Shown here: positions 1 to 12,433 of the stretch, one piece after another
Layout of the letters: each line of letters begins with the position of its first letter
Position numbering within the stretch: the first letter of the stretch is position 1
DNA from: Chrysoperla carnea
Lineage: Eukaryota > Arthropoda > Insecta > Neuroptera > Chrysopidae
Length of the DNA stretch: 64,000 bases
Assembly: GCF_905475395.1 (NCBI RefSeq)
Contig: NC_058339.1
Coordinates: 58,971,172 to 59,035,171, forward strand
Reading direction: 5' to 3'
Translations under genes and position numbers: made by a program
The notes under the pieces: model-generated
The model's input: only the letters and a program-made list of their open reading frames with translations
Databases searched by the model: none
What the model was told of the DNA's origin: nothing

Positions 1-221
1 ATGCTTAGGATAGCGAGTTCGATTTCCGCCGTCGCAACAAAATTAATTAAATTAATAGTTGTGATGGGCTGGTGTAGTGCATGATATAGGCATGAAGGAG
101 GTGCACTCAGCCTCTGAAATTAAGAAGCTGATAAATGAAATTATCAGCGGAAAGGTGGTAAAATACTATCTGTAGCCTAAGTGTGTCCTTCGTAGACACC
201 CAATGTAACCTAACCTAACCT
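1..221 (+). repeat. tRNA-derived SINE, copy 1 (head cut by the window edge)
   Basis: This copy aligns with the complete SINE at 39926-40149. It begins inside the tRNA-like head, just after where the A box would be; a B-box-like GAGTTCGATTTCC is present at about 15-27. The body shares the stretches ttgatgggctggtgtagtg, agcctctgaaatt and aagtgtgtccttcgt with copy 2. It ends in three AACCT units. It lies in the intron before the 3D-domain exon. Its middle carries about 20 bases not found in copy 2. Confidence 0.75.
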
Positions 222-734
222 AGTTTTTCCTGGTGATGTAGTATCAAATCCTTAATAGAGTATTTGTATGCAATTTTTTCGCATTACTGAACAAAATTTG
301 AAAAAAGTCGTAAAAGCGATTGGAAAAATTGAAACTCAAATTAAAAGCGGTCAAAAAATACTGATGATATGAGCATTTTAAACTACTACTTAGACAATTT
401 TAGACAGAGAGATCCGACGTAGTATGTGGCGTCATATGCTACCTTAGCTATTCCCTGCTGAGTTCTGTTTTGCTTGAAAGAGATAAAAACAAATCTTTGA
501 TGGCTTTTACCTTGGTTGTTTTTATGGTTATTTTTAAAAATAGTTTATTAATGCAAAAGTAAATCATGCATCATGGTATTCCCTATTACAGAAAAGTAAT
601 TATTACGTGGCACTCAACCAACTATGTCAATACCGTTGCGAAAATGTCATCACAACTTTTTTCCACTAAATTTCAATATTTTCATTTTTCAAATATTTTT
701 TATTTTGCTAAATTTATACTTTTTTTGTTTCTAG
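222..734 (+). other. Intron of the 3D-domain gene
   Basis: AT-rich intronic DNA between SINE copy 1 and the acceptor at 733-734. I see no further exon. The short open frame around 566-748 reads through the splice site and is not a gene. Confidence 0.5.
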
Positions 735-980
735 GACTTTTTGGATGATCGTGTACCATACGTTACCATAGCTATGGATGAAAAATTAAAAATTCCATAT
801 GGCACATCTGTATGCATTCCAGAATTAAATCGCCATTACAGACGTCGCATACGATTCCAGGTTCGTGACGATGGTTATGAATTACTTGGCACTGGATTTT
901 CACGGGCTGATATTTGTGTACGCAGCGAAGTGGATAGTTATGACAAAGCAGTTAATGAAAAAGTTACTTTAGTGTTTTAA
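735..980 (+). CDS. Terminal exon of a 3D-domain (three-aspartate beta-barrel) protein, 5' part outside window
   Basis: The exon opens after a good acceptor (tttttgtttctag, AG at 733-734) and reads 81 codons to TAA at 978-980. Visible in it: an IPYGTSVCIPEL segment, then VRDDG, then a FSRADICV segment, a DSYD segment, and a final hydrophobic strand VTLVF. This order (PxGTxVxIP strand, D-G turn, R-x-D-I strand, third Asp, closing strand) is that of the 3D domain, a double-psi beta-barrel related to RlpA and lytic transglycosylase barrels and best known from bacteria. The three aspartates are probably in VRDDG, RADI and DSYD. There is no start codon in the exon and no transmembrane segment; the signal peptide, if any, lies in upstream exons. 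Function in animals is unknown to me. Being a real coding exon is fairly secure; the family assignment is from motif order only. Confidence 0.7.
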   Translation, partial: DFLDDRVPYVTIAMDEKLKIPYGTSVCIPELNRHYRRRIRFQVRDDGYELLGTGFSRADICVRSEVDSYDKAVNEKVTLVF

Positions 981-1126
981 ATAGTTTTTCTCAAAAACAA
1001 AGACTTATATAATATTGCAACTAAATAATGGTTGTGATGTTTACTTATTTATTTATTTCAATTAATGTTTTTATATTAAAAACATTTTGTACCTGTTTTT
1101 AGAATTAAGTTTTTTTTACTGCACTT

Positions 1127-1132
1127 AATAAA
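1127..1132 (+). promoter_or_regulatory. Candidate polyadenylation signal of the 3D-domain gene
   Basis: AATAAA stands 147 bases after the stop codon in an AT-rich 3' UTR. It is the first perfect hexamer after the gene. In DNA this AT-rich such hexamers are frequent, so support is modest. Confidence 0.4.
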
Positions 1133-1382
1133 TAGAAAATTAAAAAATTACAAAATGTGGTTTTAAATTTAAATAATCTAACTTAACTGGTTTTATTAAT
1201 GAAAAGCGAGTTTCTATTCCTAGAAAACAAGCTTTTATTGAAATGAGGTCTAAAAAGTTCCCCATATTTTTTACATTCAATCTTTTTTTATTGTGTTTAT
1301 TTAAAGTCGCTCTGACAACATTCAATCTTGTAGGTACTTTTTAGTCCACATTTCAATTAAATGCTTTTTGAATTGATATTTT

Positions 1383-1999
1383 TTATACCATGTATATATG
1401 AAATATATCATAGTATATCAATTTTAGTCCCAAGTTTGTAACGCTTAAGAATATTGATGCTACGAGCAAAATTTTGGTATGGGTGTTCATAAAATCACCT
1501 AATTAGTCCATTTTCGGTTGTTTATCCGTCTGTCTGTCAACACGGTAACTCAAAACCGAAAAATGATGTCAAGCTGAAATATGCTTAGGACATTACAGCG
1601 TGCTTAGGACATAAAAAGTGAGGTCAAATTTGTAAATGAGCAATATAGGTCAATTGGGTCTTGGATAGGACCCATCTTGTAAACCGTTAGAGATAGAACA
1701 AAAATTAAAATATAAAAAATGTTCCTTATATAAAAATAAACAACTTTTGTTTCAAACATTTTTTTGTAAACAGAACTGTTTACTCACGAGGGCGCGAATT
1801 ATTTTGTAAATAGAACTGTTTATCCACGAGAGCGCGAATTAGGTGCAAATTTTATTGTATATATTATCTGGGAATATCAGTAACAGTTTCAGCAGTTTCT
1901 TTACTGACGAGTCGTCAAAAAACAAACGATAGCGTAATCAACACTGTCTAAACATGTTAATTCAACAATTAACTCAGTCAATTGTTTGTTTTCACTTGT
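1383..1999 (+). repeat. Dispersed repeat family A, full-length copy 1
   Basis: About 617 bp, from TTATACCATGTATA to TTTTCACTTGT. It matches 6356-6945 end to end, including a tttagtccc-aagtttgtaacg segment, a run of GTCCGT/CTGT units, a hydrophilic stretch 'gagatagaacaaaa' and a subterminal palindrome AACAATT-9-AATTGTT just inside the 3' end. There is no long ORF and no terminal inverted repeat. The shape (no TIR, 3' subterminal hairpin) recalls non-autonomous Helitrons, but the end CTTGT is not a perfect CTRR, so the class is left open. Confidence 0.7.
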
Positions 2000-4900
2000 A
2001 TTTAATTTAAGATTAAAATCCTCTATTGTTTTGGATTTCGTATTTTCTAATTCCTCGGAACCAAGTTTCGCATCCATGTTAATAGGATCTTTTATAATTA
2101 TTTTGGATCCCTGAAAACGTAGCTAAAATATTCACTATCTCTTCTGAAACACATTGTATATACCTACAGTTACGATTATTTAAGGGATTAAAAATTCAAT
2201 AAAATTTAGCAACCAGGGTTCGTTTCCATATCTAGAAATATGAAGGAATATCGACTCGATTTTCATATGATTTCCACCAATTTTCCAAAAGTTCCTTTGA
2301 TGCAATTATAAAGCTGCCATCTATACAATAATAGTATCACTACCACTAAACAATATACGAAAAATACTACATTTCAAATATACAATTCAACTATATTGAT
2401 GCGGTTGTAATTTATAAACAATCCACCAGATGCGTTATCCACTCATTGTAAAAACTTTATTGATACAGTATATATATTTATTTAATTTCTAATTTCTCTA
2501 ACTGCCCCCATTACTTTTAAATTCATCATCGTTGTGGAATGTTTCTATTTGTCTAGTTTTTTAGTAAAATTCTATAAACCAAAACCAGCTAGGTACATTT
2601 GTAAATAGAAGCCCAGGATATTTGTTTTATGACTAAGATGATTTGCTGGATATGGTTACACTAATAATAAGCCATAAAAATTCCTCAATTTATTCAAAAT
2701 CTATGAAAGGTCATTGAATTCCATCAAAAAGAACAGTCCGTGACGAGTCTTCGTGTTCTTTATATTGATAAAGACTCCGAAATAACACGAAAAATAGTAT
2801 AATAAATAAAAAATTTGAATATGCGACCGAGACAGTTTGTTTATTAAATTTGCTTTATTATTCATTATTTAGCCAAAATACTGATGTCCCAAAATAAGCT
2901 GTAATTTTTAATTATCATAACTTCGATGCTGAAATTTACGAATTAGCACTCCTCTAACAACTTTTCTATGGTCTGACACATACTTGGAATCGCCAAAATA
3001 GGTTGGCAATTTTTGGCATGCAACCACGAACAGAGAGGCACTTTCTGAATTGACCGATAATACAACATCATTAAAAAATTTTCTAGCTTTGTGGGAAACG
3101 GCTTATTCAGATGATTTACTAGCTCTTAGACAGGCTATAACAAATTAATTCTTATACTTCGAAGAGAACGATTTTGGAAATTGCGATTCAGAAAAAGTTC
3201 TAAGCATGCGATAAAAATTTTTGAGTAATGAAGTATTACGATTAATAAGTTGATCAGACTTCAATTTCGCGAAGCACCCATTAACCCTACGTATATCGCA
3301 CTTTCCCCAATAAAGAATCTTTAACATTACGGCGAAAATATTTTTTTAATTGGAATTAAAACGTCAACTAAGGCATATTTTAAACAGGCGTCGATGTAAA
3401 ACGTAAATGTGGAGAAGGTCACAAACTTAAATTAGTAAAATTTATAGAAAATCGTGGGTTTGAAATAATCCTCGATTTTACCCGCATAACTTTATTTTAT
3501 CTCAATGAAAGATTTAAGTAGAAAACTATATTTTTGCAAAATTTTAATTCAATTTGGGAGATGGTCATGACAGCCATAAACACTCTCAAAGGTCTACGTT
3601 TAAATTGATTTAATCTTCCTTTACCGGTATCTGCTGTTTAAAAATGTAGTTTGAATGCGAGTGAAGGAATTTCGTCCATAGCCTTCACCTCTAAATTAAA
3701 CTATAAACATATTATGTAACCTCATTTCTAATGAAACTTATAATTTTCTGAAAATTTATAATAAAAAATAATAAATAATAAAGAATCCCCTATTGTCAAT
3801 CCAATAACAACAAACAATACCCCCATTTGTATTGAATAACAAATGATAAATGATAATAAGCTTAGAAAATCGTTTCTTGGAAAATGTAATAAAAAGTTGT
3901 AAAAGAAAAATAAACAATATAGGGAAAACGGGGAAAAGTAGTAGCTTGTGGCTTTGACTGTGTATATATGTGTGTATATCCTACACATTTTCTTAACGCG
4001 CTTACATGATATTTCATTGATGTGATTGGCTGAAAATAACGTATTTGTGTATGACGTCATCGTTATAGAATTATATCAGACGATAATAACAACCACGTTA
4101 TACATATACATTTGACATTTAAAACATGATCGCCGTGAATTCTTGGAATTTGTGCCGCATTCTCAGCATCATCGTATTGTATTATATGTATGTATACACT
4201 ATACATATAAAACAGCTCTTAAAGTTAAATTGATCAATACATAAAAGTTGGAGATATATTTTCATTAAAAGACTAATACATTTTCTTACACTACGTTAGA
4301 GTTTTCACCAGGCACGTATCCAGGATTTCTTTTAGGGAGGGCAATAAAAATTTTGGTCATTTCAAAATGGGACATTGGCCAAAATTTACACGATTTGATG
4401 AAATTAGAACACTTAAGAGGGTATCGGCTCCCGCTAATTCACAACGTTATCTATAGCTAAAATGCAACAATAATGCACAATCTGACTTTTTATAACTCTC
4501 AGCTGAAAATGGTATATTTTGGCGTTCTTCTGGGAAAATAAATTCATTTTCTAAGAAAATGTAATTTGGCACATCCAAATTCTTGTCGTGCAAGGTAGTT
4601 GCCTAGTTTTCTTGCCCGGAAATCTGGACCATTTTAATTCAAAAAATTGCTGAAAACAATAATCCGAAGGAGAAAGATAAACAAGTATCCAATTCATTAC
4701 ATTTTAAGTTTGTTTCATTGTTTACTGGCACAGGACTTTTGGCTTACTTGAAACAAAACATAATAAAAATATGAGTATTTTAATTTATGATTGAACTGCA
4801 AGAGAGGGGTATCGATAATGCCTCATACATAGTTTTAAAAAAATTTTTTTAAACACAGTTATTTCAAAGTTTTAATTTTTCACTTCCATCGACAGACCCC

Positions 4901-5659
4901 CATGAAACACAGTCAGAATTTTTCCTTTTTCTGAGAAATCCACTGAATTGGCTCCGAGATTTTTTCGAAATTAATTTATTATGTTCCAGATCGAAGACAA
5001 AAAATATGTTTGCAATTTCCTTTAGAAGTAACCTTTGCAATAATCTCGAGATACCTACAAAAAAAAATATTTTGCCATCAAATTTCATAAAATTTGGTAT
5101 ATAGGGTCACTTTAATCTAAAACTGCAGAAGTTGGATTCATTTAATCATTGGACGAGTTGTTTTAGAAATATCACCTGTACGATAATTTTTTATTTCGGA
5201 ACAATTTTGGAGATATCTCAAAAAATATTCCTTTTTTGGAACAATCAAACCCAGCTTTAAAATTACTCCAGATACCAGTTATCCAATTATTCAAAAATTA
5301 TATTCTAGCTACGAACTCAACTGTATTTAACTTTTAACTTTTTATTGTCAAGGGCTGCAATTTAATTGCTAATTACTTAAAATAGTTGGCCTCCAAAATT
5401 TATGGAAGGTTTAATTTCATTGATGACCCATCCTATGGTGTACAAATTTCAATATATCTTAATCATAAAATGAGATTTGTTTGCGCAGATACTTTAAAGG
5501 GTAGTTTCTGATCCACACAGTAATGGATTTCTAAGACATTCTAGCCATGGGTCTATGGTATCAACGCGGAAAGAGCATCTATTATCAAACTTTTGAAAAA
5601 AATAATATCTTTTAAAATTAAAATAAGTAATTAAAGAAAATACCGACACAAAATCAGGA
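2000..5659. other. Intergenic AT-rich DNA, no gene seen
   Basis: No reading frame here has codon structure or motifs that suggest a protein. The short open frames (for example around 3145-3327, 3728-4060 and 4864-5088) are low-complexity Phe/Ile/Leu/Lys/Asn-rich translations expected by chance in this composition. Around 4310-4380 a 'ggcacgtatccaggattt' stretch resembles old insect repeat DNA. Confidence 0.5.
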
Positions 5660-6003
5660 CTGATCGATTCGTTTGTGACATCGTAGCTGCTAAACGGATA
5701 AACCGATTTTGATATTTTGTTTGTTTGAAAGAAAGTTTGATCGAGAGAGTTCATGTTTGAAGAAAATCTGCTCAGCCGTTTGAAGATCATCGACTCTTTT
5801 CTAGCTTTAATCGAGTACGGAACCCTAAACTCGCACTTGCAACACAGCTAAGAATACTGTCGATGAAAATACCTTAAATTAAAAAAATCAATATCAAAAT
5901 CGGTTCACCCGTTTAAAAGTTACGATATCACAGTCTGCCTGTAAAAATACACAGATTCACAGATACGTTTAACTTATAACACTGTTAATCGAGGGTTAAA
6001 AAT
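5660..6003 (+). repeat. Dispersed repeat family B, copy 1
   Basis: It shares with 17560-17820 the stretch around 'acggaa(t/c)cctaaactcgca', the following 'cta agaat' region and a tail with repeated CAGA units ending in 'gggttaaaaa' or 'ggtattaaaaa'. This tail style is common at 3' ends of degenerate insect retroelements. No coding capacity remains. Confidence 0.5.
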
Positions 6004-6355
6004 TATTAATAATATTTATATATAATATTTAATTGTATATATTTTACATCAAAAATTGTTTATATTTTACTTCAAATATAAAACCGATATAAAATAGAAA
6101 ATTAGGACACCATTTGTTAAAAAATCTGGAGGACCAAAAAGTTTAATTCGACGCTGGGCCCATCATCTACACTATCAATAATATTTCTAATAAAACAGGA
6201 AACAGTTTAAAAGCACTTGACTAAGAAAAAAAGCGATACAGCTGCAGCGGTAGGATGGGTATAAATCATGAGACTAGAAATCAACTAGCATAAAGAAAAA
6301 AAAGATAAAAATATATAACTTGGTTAAATCTTGGATTGTGACTTTTCAATGTTTT

Positions 6356-6945
6356 TTATACCATGTATAAATGAAATATACATAGTATATTAAGTTTAGT
6401 CCAAAGTTTGTAACGCCTAAAAATATTCATGCTACGAAAAAAATTTTGGTATAGGTGTTCATAGAATCACCTAATTAGTCCATTTCCGGTTGTCCGTCCG
6501 TCCGTCCGTCTGTAGACACGATAACTCAAAAACGAAAAGAGATATCAAGATGAAATTTTTAAAGCGTACTCAGGACCTAAAAACTGAGGTCAAGTTCGTA
6601 AATGAGCAATGTGGGGCAATTGGGTCTTGGGTCCGTAGGACCCATCTTTTAAACCGTTAGAGATAGAACAAAAGTTTAAATGTAAAAAATGTTCTTTATA
6701 AAAAAATTAACAACTTTTGTTTGAAACATTTTTTTGAAAACATCACTGTTTACCCACGAGGGCGCTTATTAGGTGCAAATTTTATAGTATGCATTAATAT
6801 GGGAATATCAGTGTGTGTGTAGCTATTTAAAAGTGGATATCTTTTTTAATTAACGTGACGTCAAAAAACAAACGATTGCTTCATCAACACTGTCTATACA
6901 TGGTATTTCAACAATTAACTCAGTCAATTGTTTGTTTTCACTTGT
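6356..6945 (+). repeat. Dispersed repeat family A, full-length copy 2
   Basis: About 590 bp, same ends as copy 1: begins TTATACCATGTATAA and ends TTTTCACTTGT before a T run. It contains four GTCCGT-type units around 6493-6515 and the same subterminal palindrome at about 6909-6931. It is the best-preserved copy in the window and defines the family boundaries together with copy 1. Confidence 0.7.
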
Positions 6946-7344
6946 TTTTTTTTTAGTATTTCTAGTTGGCGTACTGGATTAGAAACTCATGATATAATAA
7001 TTATATGTAAGTCAAGGACTTGGACCCCTACAAACAGCTGGTCATGTGAGAAATAAATTTAATAAAAAATTTCCCATATCATGTTTTATCAGTTTTATAA
7101 TAACACTTTATGGGTCACGTGTTAGCTAAACAAAAATCCATCCGGTCATTTTAATTTTCAGGGCAAAAATAAAAAAAAAACATAATAATTTATTTTATCA
7201 ATATCTGCGCAGGTTCAAAAGAACTTTTCTCAAAACCCTCAAAAATGTGCAAATACTGTTTTCTAGAATATAGGCACGAAAACGAATATCAAACCTCAAC
7301 GAAAATAGTAGTTATACAAGATGTACCATTTTAATTTATTATGT

Positions 7345-7620
7345 TACAGAGTTTGATGGGAGGCATCATGTTCTGACATCAGACTGGACCTAGTTCTCCG
7401 AGTTGCTTTGATTGTCAATTTAGATCCTAAAAGGTAAGAGAATAACACTTTAAATTAAAAAGTTGATCCTCATAAAAAAACTTACATTTTTTATTTAAAG
7501 CATTTCTCGGAAATCGTTAGTTTTTGGAGAAAATGTGCATTTAAAAATATGTCATTTTTGCATTTAATCAAAAGATAATACGCTTGCTTTTAAAAAATTT
7601 TCTTATATAATAACACAAAT
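7345..7620 (+). repeat. Dispersed repeat family C, copy 1
   Basis: The segment starting 'gttacagagtttgatggga' and running through 'catcatgttctga-atcaga' and 'tttagatcctaaa-ggtaagag' is repeated in the same order at 35745-35950. Both are non-coding. The class is unknown. Confidence 0.55.
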
Positions 7621-10406
7621 TTGTTTAAATATATAACGTATTTTCCTTTGTATCAATAGAAAGAAACGAAAAAGTTACACAGATATTCAAACAGGAGTGA
7701 TGGATATCTACAGGACCTTGGTTCTCCTCCCGGCTTCAGTGTAATTTTTTCGTTTTTTTCTATTTTTTCAATGGAAAACTTAAGATATGTTGAAAAACCA
7801 ACTGGGCGTTTTAAAATCAAACACATTATATTATGATTTTCGGTGCCGGCCCCTTACCAAGATCGGGGGTTGCTGATGTTTGCATAAATCAACTCAATAA
7901 AATGGACCATAATGAAAATGATTTGATTAAACTCTAAGTAAACCAAAACACCGTATAAAGAAAAGCTATCTAGCTTAGAATCGCATCGTAAGAGTAGATT
8001 CCGACCAAAAAGGATGAAAATTATACAAAAACGAATTGAAAAAATCTGCCAACAAGTCTTTTGCTCAAAAAAAGAAAACTGTGATTCTTTTATGAATGCC
8101 CTTTGCTCTGTTTAAAAGTCGATAATCTGCTAATTCGAAGTAAATGAATTTATTTTTTAAAAATATCAACGATTGTAGAAAAAGAAATAAACATTGCAAA
8201 AAAACATAAATATTATACAACAGTTGAACCCTATTAATTAAAACATATTAATATTATGATTTTATGTAGTAAGTTGTACTCCATCACTTGGCCCGACCAT
8301 CCACCTGACGCGTTGTTGAATGACTCATTGCCCTACGGCACAACCGCCACACGCAATTACCAACAAAAGATTCCCAATGTATGTGTAAAAAGTACCTATA
8401 CCTGTTTCAAGACAATTCTACCAGAAACTTATTTATTCTTACATATACAAATACAACAGCCATAAAGGCATAATATACAGAACATTTTTAAAACATTGAG
8501 AATGGAAAAAGTACCATTTTAGATTAAAACACGAAGTGTTTTAGGCTGAATTCCATTGATGCGGTATGTGCGGCAAGCGAAGTAAATGATAACAAAATAC
8601 TTTCTTCCCATTTCGTGTCACGGAAGACAATTAGACAACTAATAAGTCTTCTGTTTGGTTAGCGCGACGTAACTCGTGTGTGTCTCTATTAAGTGATTAT
8701 GAAAAGATGGTAATGGTAAAAAATTTTATGGCTTCTGTTTTGTTTGAAATCATCCCAATGGAGGGGGGTCTTATTAGAAAATATGCAAATGTTTAAGGTT
8801 AAAATGAACGATCTCTTCAAAGGAAAGATTTCAACATACTGTATACTGTATTGAGGGAATAGTAACATTAGCAATAGCTATGACGACGAGCCAATGCAGT
8901 ATGGGAGTCAGGTCCATACTGTAATATTATTTGTGCTAACATAGATACTATATGTACGTATCACTATACCATACCAGCATTAGTAAACGCCATGCATTTC
9001 TTACCGCGACATATTGAAAAAATTCGCTGAAAATTGACAAAAGCATACAAATACACAATCTTAATAAAACTACGTTATACGTTAGTGCTTTAAAGGAGTA
9101 TTTAGATATCTAACGCTCTTTTTACGAGAGTACAAAAGTTAAATAATACACAACTGTTAAAATTTATCGGAATACTACTCTGCAAAAAATACAAAAATTA
9201 AAGCTGTCTGGGGGACTGAAGTATATCACGGAGTATTTATGAGTGAATTCTATCTTCAATATTTCACAAACTTTTATTACATAATACATAAACATGTTCC
9301 AGCAAGTTATAACTTAAACTTGAGTTTGTATTGCATTTAAAGTATTAAACAACAAAGTTGTTTTATACATGTCTTGCTTTATATCATTGGATTAAAACAG
9401 GATAAGGAATATATGTAGACTTTTTTTCTATAATATATACTGCAAGGTGTTTTTTTTAAAAATCCAACTTCCCTTTTGCTATTCTGCTAAAATATTATTT
9501 ATACCTCTTTCTACCTAGGTATTAGACAATTAAAAATATTATATTTTGTGTTAAGGGTCTTTTTTTTGTATCGTTTCACAAAAAAAAAGCTATATTACTA
9601 TTTCTATGGGAAATATTCTATTCGTCTACACTATCGTATGATACCTATTATCGGTATAAGTATTGTCGGTGATTTATTTTTATAATAATCGCCCACGAAC
9701 TTTTTAGCATGTTATTAGTTCTAACAATAGTCTTAAACTATTTATAAATTTTTTACTAATTACGTATTTTTAAAATTCTAAGCTATTAATACGCCGTTTA
9801 ATGGACTCTTTCTAACGAATTCCATCTTCATTGATTGCATTTAAGTTTAAGATGAACTCCGGTCAAATTTTATCTTTGTGATCTATTTTTGTAAAAGCGA
9901 GATAAATGCATTTGAGTCCAGGGAAAAAATCGAATCGAAGCGTCTCAAAAAGATTTCTGTACCTGGGGACCATCCCAAAAGTACTGTCAAAAGAATGGAG
10001 GTCAAAATAGGAAAAAGAACAAATAAAACAAATATTAAAAAAATTCTAATTTTTTTGAGGAAAAACTTTTGCGAATTTAAAATTTTTAATATATCTGTAC
10101 CCACTGTCCAGTAACGTAAGAAATAATTTAAGGGAGTATAGCACTATCGAAATCATACCACTCTTGTCAAATCAGCAATAACATTTTTCAATCTATTACA
10201 TAATTTTTCTTGTAATATATGTTTATAATTTATATTAATAATTTATAAATTGAACCATAATAGACACATTTAAGCAAAAAAATATGAATTAATTTGACTA
10301 GTACTAAGCAGTAACAGAGGAACGTACTCGTGGTACTACAAGACAGATATGGTTTGAGTACAATCGCACGCGTTTCCAAGATTTTATATAATTTCCAAGG
10401 GCCTCT
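7621..10406. other. Intergenic DNA, no gene seen
   Basis: AT-rich DNA with a locally more GC-rich patch at about 8256-8680. The 69-codon open frame inside that patch has no recognisable domain and no splice or promoter support, so I do not call it a gene. The overlapping open frames on both strands at 9878-10114 are lysine-rich or hydrophobic chance frames. Confidence 0.4.
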
Positions 10407-10730
10407 GTTCGCAAAGTTGTTGCGGCTATTACAGGACACTGGTTGGGCGGCAGGCATGCTGAACTCCTGGGCCTAGCAGTGTATCACGGCTACTGCAGGA
10501 GCTGTCACAGTGGTGAGGAGGAGGAGACAATGTCTCATCTTCTCTGTCACTGCCCAGCTCTTGTCATGAGGAAATGGACTTACTTGAGCCAGCCTCTCTT
10601 TGACGACCTCTCCGACCTAAAGTCCGCCGGCGTCTAAGCTCTTCTGCTGTTCCTAAACAGCTCCAAATGGTTCATGGAGTATTGGCTGAGGATTGGCCAA
10701 CCTTTTTCGGCATCACAACGAACCCTATAG
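10407..10730 (+). pseudogene. C-terminal fragment of a non-LTR retrotransposon (LINE) ORF2
   Basis: A 77-codon frame starting VRKVVAAITGHW reads through a zinc-knuckle-like region with CRSCH, an EEEE run, then HLLCHCPAL and FDDLSDL, to a TAA at 10635-10637. This GRHAxxLG / C-x2-C / H-x4-C arrangement is the C-terminal tail after the RNase H region of insect R1/jockey/I-type LINE polyproteins. The same frame goes on after the stop with SSKWF-like residues, so the stop is a decay mutation. No reverse transcriptase remains upstream. It is a dead 5'-truncated insertion. Confidence 0.75.
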
Positions 10731-12000
10731 TCTAACTATAACCCTATATAGTCATGATACCACTATATTTCAAAATATTTTAAGTATATAAACCATAGAC
10801 ATATAAGAAATATAAACACACGTGTCAAATTTTAATTATTTTCAATAACAAAAATATAAAATAGTCAACGACATTTAAAATATCTTTTTCAGTGTTAAAT
10901 ATTCCGCCAATAAGAAGGAATGGGCAATATATACTTGCCTAAATGTACTTAATATATTATAATTACTACTAATTTCTTATTTTAGGTTTTTTTTTTATTA
11001 CTATTTACTGCGCCTTTAACAGCGAGGGTCATTAATTTTAATTGATTAGTTATCTGCATAATTTTGGTGACTGCTTCAAAGTTACAATAAAATTTTTAGT
11101 TGGGAAACCAAAATTATTTTAAATTTTACAAACAAATTTCGTATTTGTTTTTTACAAAATTATTTGTGTAAATGATATTTTTCAGTGTATGGAAATTTTT
11201 TTTCAGATCAGTTTTGATCCAAAATTTTTGTATAAAAGCAAATTTTTTAGGCATAGCATAATTAATAATTTAAGATCCACACCAATTTCTATATTATTAT
11301 CATATAATGACAATGTATGTTGGCGTACACCGGGGCTCTTACCTACTTACATTATCAAATAAATAAAAAATGCGCTTTGAAGTAAATTTTTTGAATTTTT
11401 GATCTTTGCCAAATGCTTCTTTATTTTTGGATTATAAATATTTTTTTTAAAACAGATAAAAAGTGCAATTAATATTTTTTGTTTGAGGGAAAAATGGATT
11501 CTAATTTTTTTTTTAAGTTTGACTTTTAGCATGTGTTAGGTATTAATCAATTTTAATTTGTACTACGATAAGTTTACAATTTATAATTTTAATTATCGAA
11601 TAGATAAAAATTGTAATTAATTTTTTTCTTTAGGTAGGAAAATGGGATCAATGTATTAACAAAAATTTATTGATGCGTATATTAAAGACGGATAACAAAT
11701 ATTTTCGAAAATTGATTAATTGTATTATAAATTCCATTGCGCAAAGTACAATATCTAGAAGTTTTTCCAAATAAAAATTTTTTATTTAACTTTTTATCAG
11801 TTTTAAGCAAAAAAGTACTCTTATGATTCTTCTTCTAAACGCTTAGTTTTCGAAATACCAATTCATGAAAAATTAAAAATGCAATATTCGGAATAATGTT
11901 CTTTTTTCATTCTCAATTAAGAGGGAATTTGCTTAGCTACCGCAGGTCCTCCGCTACGAATTTTTTTAATGCTATCAATATTGTAAAATCTCTATCTCTA
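10731..12000. other. Intergenic DNA, no gene seen
   Basis: Very AT-rich with many short A/T runs. No coding, RNA or repeat signal is clear. Confidence 0.4.
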
Positions 12001-12433
12001 TTTAATATAAATGCGAAAGTAAGCATGTTTGTTTCTTTGTTTGTCACGCTAAAACTAGCGAATGGTTTTTAATATAGCAATATAGCTGATATATCAGAAT
12101 AACACATGAGATATAATTTACAAAGATAGGTATATTAATAAAAAAATTAATAAAATTTAAAAATTAATTTAATTTGACATTACCATAAATTACAGATTTA
12201 TTTAAAAATAGTCAATATAAAATATTTCTTCTCTGCCATTTTCTCATCTCTGATATACTCAATGAATAATTACTGTTATACATTTAAAAAAAATAGAAAA
12301 CCATACATATATTTTACCTGTGTAAAACAATCCTTACCATTATTTCGAGTGTTATAGAAATGGGATAAGCGAGAGCAATCTTTATCAATCTTTACTTTTA
12401 AACCCAGCAAAGCTGGTGGGTATCACTCTAGTC
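12001..12433 (-). repeat. Dispersed repeat family D, copy 1 (reverse)
   Basis: On the minus strand it starts with an ACTAG-x-TGATACCCACC-x-GCTTTGCTGGGTTTAAA-like head (plus-strand 'cccagcaaagctggtgggtatcactctagt') and ends with a GTGACAAACAAA...TTTCGCATTTATATTAAA-like tail. The same head, middle (a 'tataaattatagatcat-gt-ttattctgatgtatga' stretch) and tail occur at 21062-21485 and 31495-31950. Class not settled: heads and tails of this style are very widespread in insects. Confidence 0.6.

Noticed and set aside
566-748. 60-codon open frame overlapping the 3D exon
   Set aside because: It lies in the intron and crosses the acceptor in a different frame from the exon.
8256-8465. Small gene in a GC-richer patch
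   Set aside because: No domain, splice or promoter support; the frame reads through likely repeat sequence.
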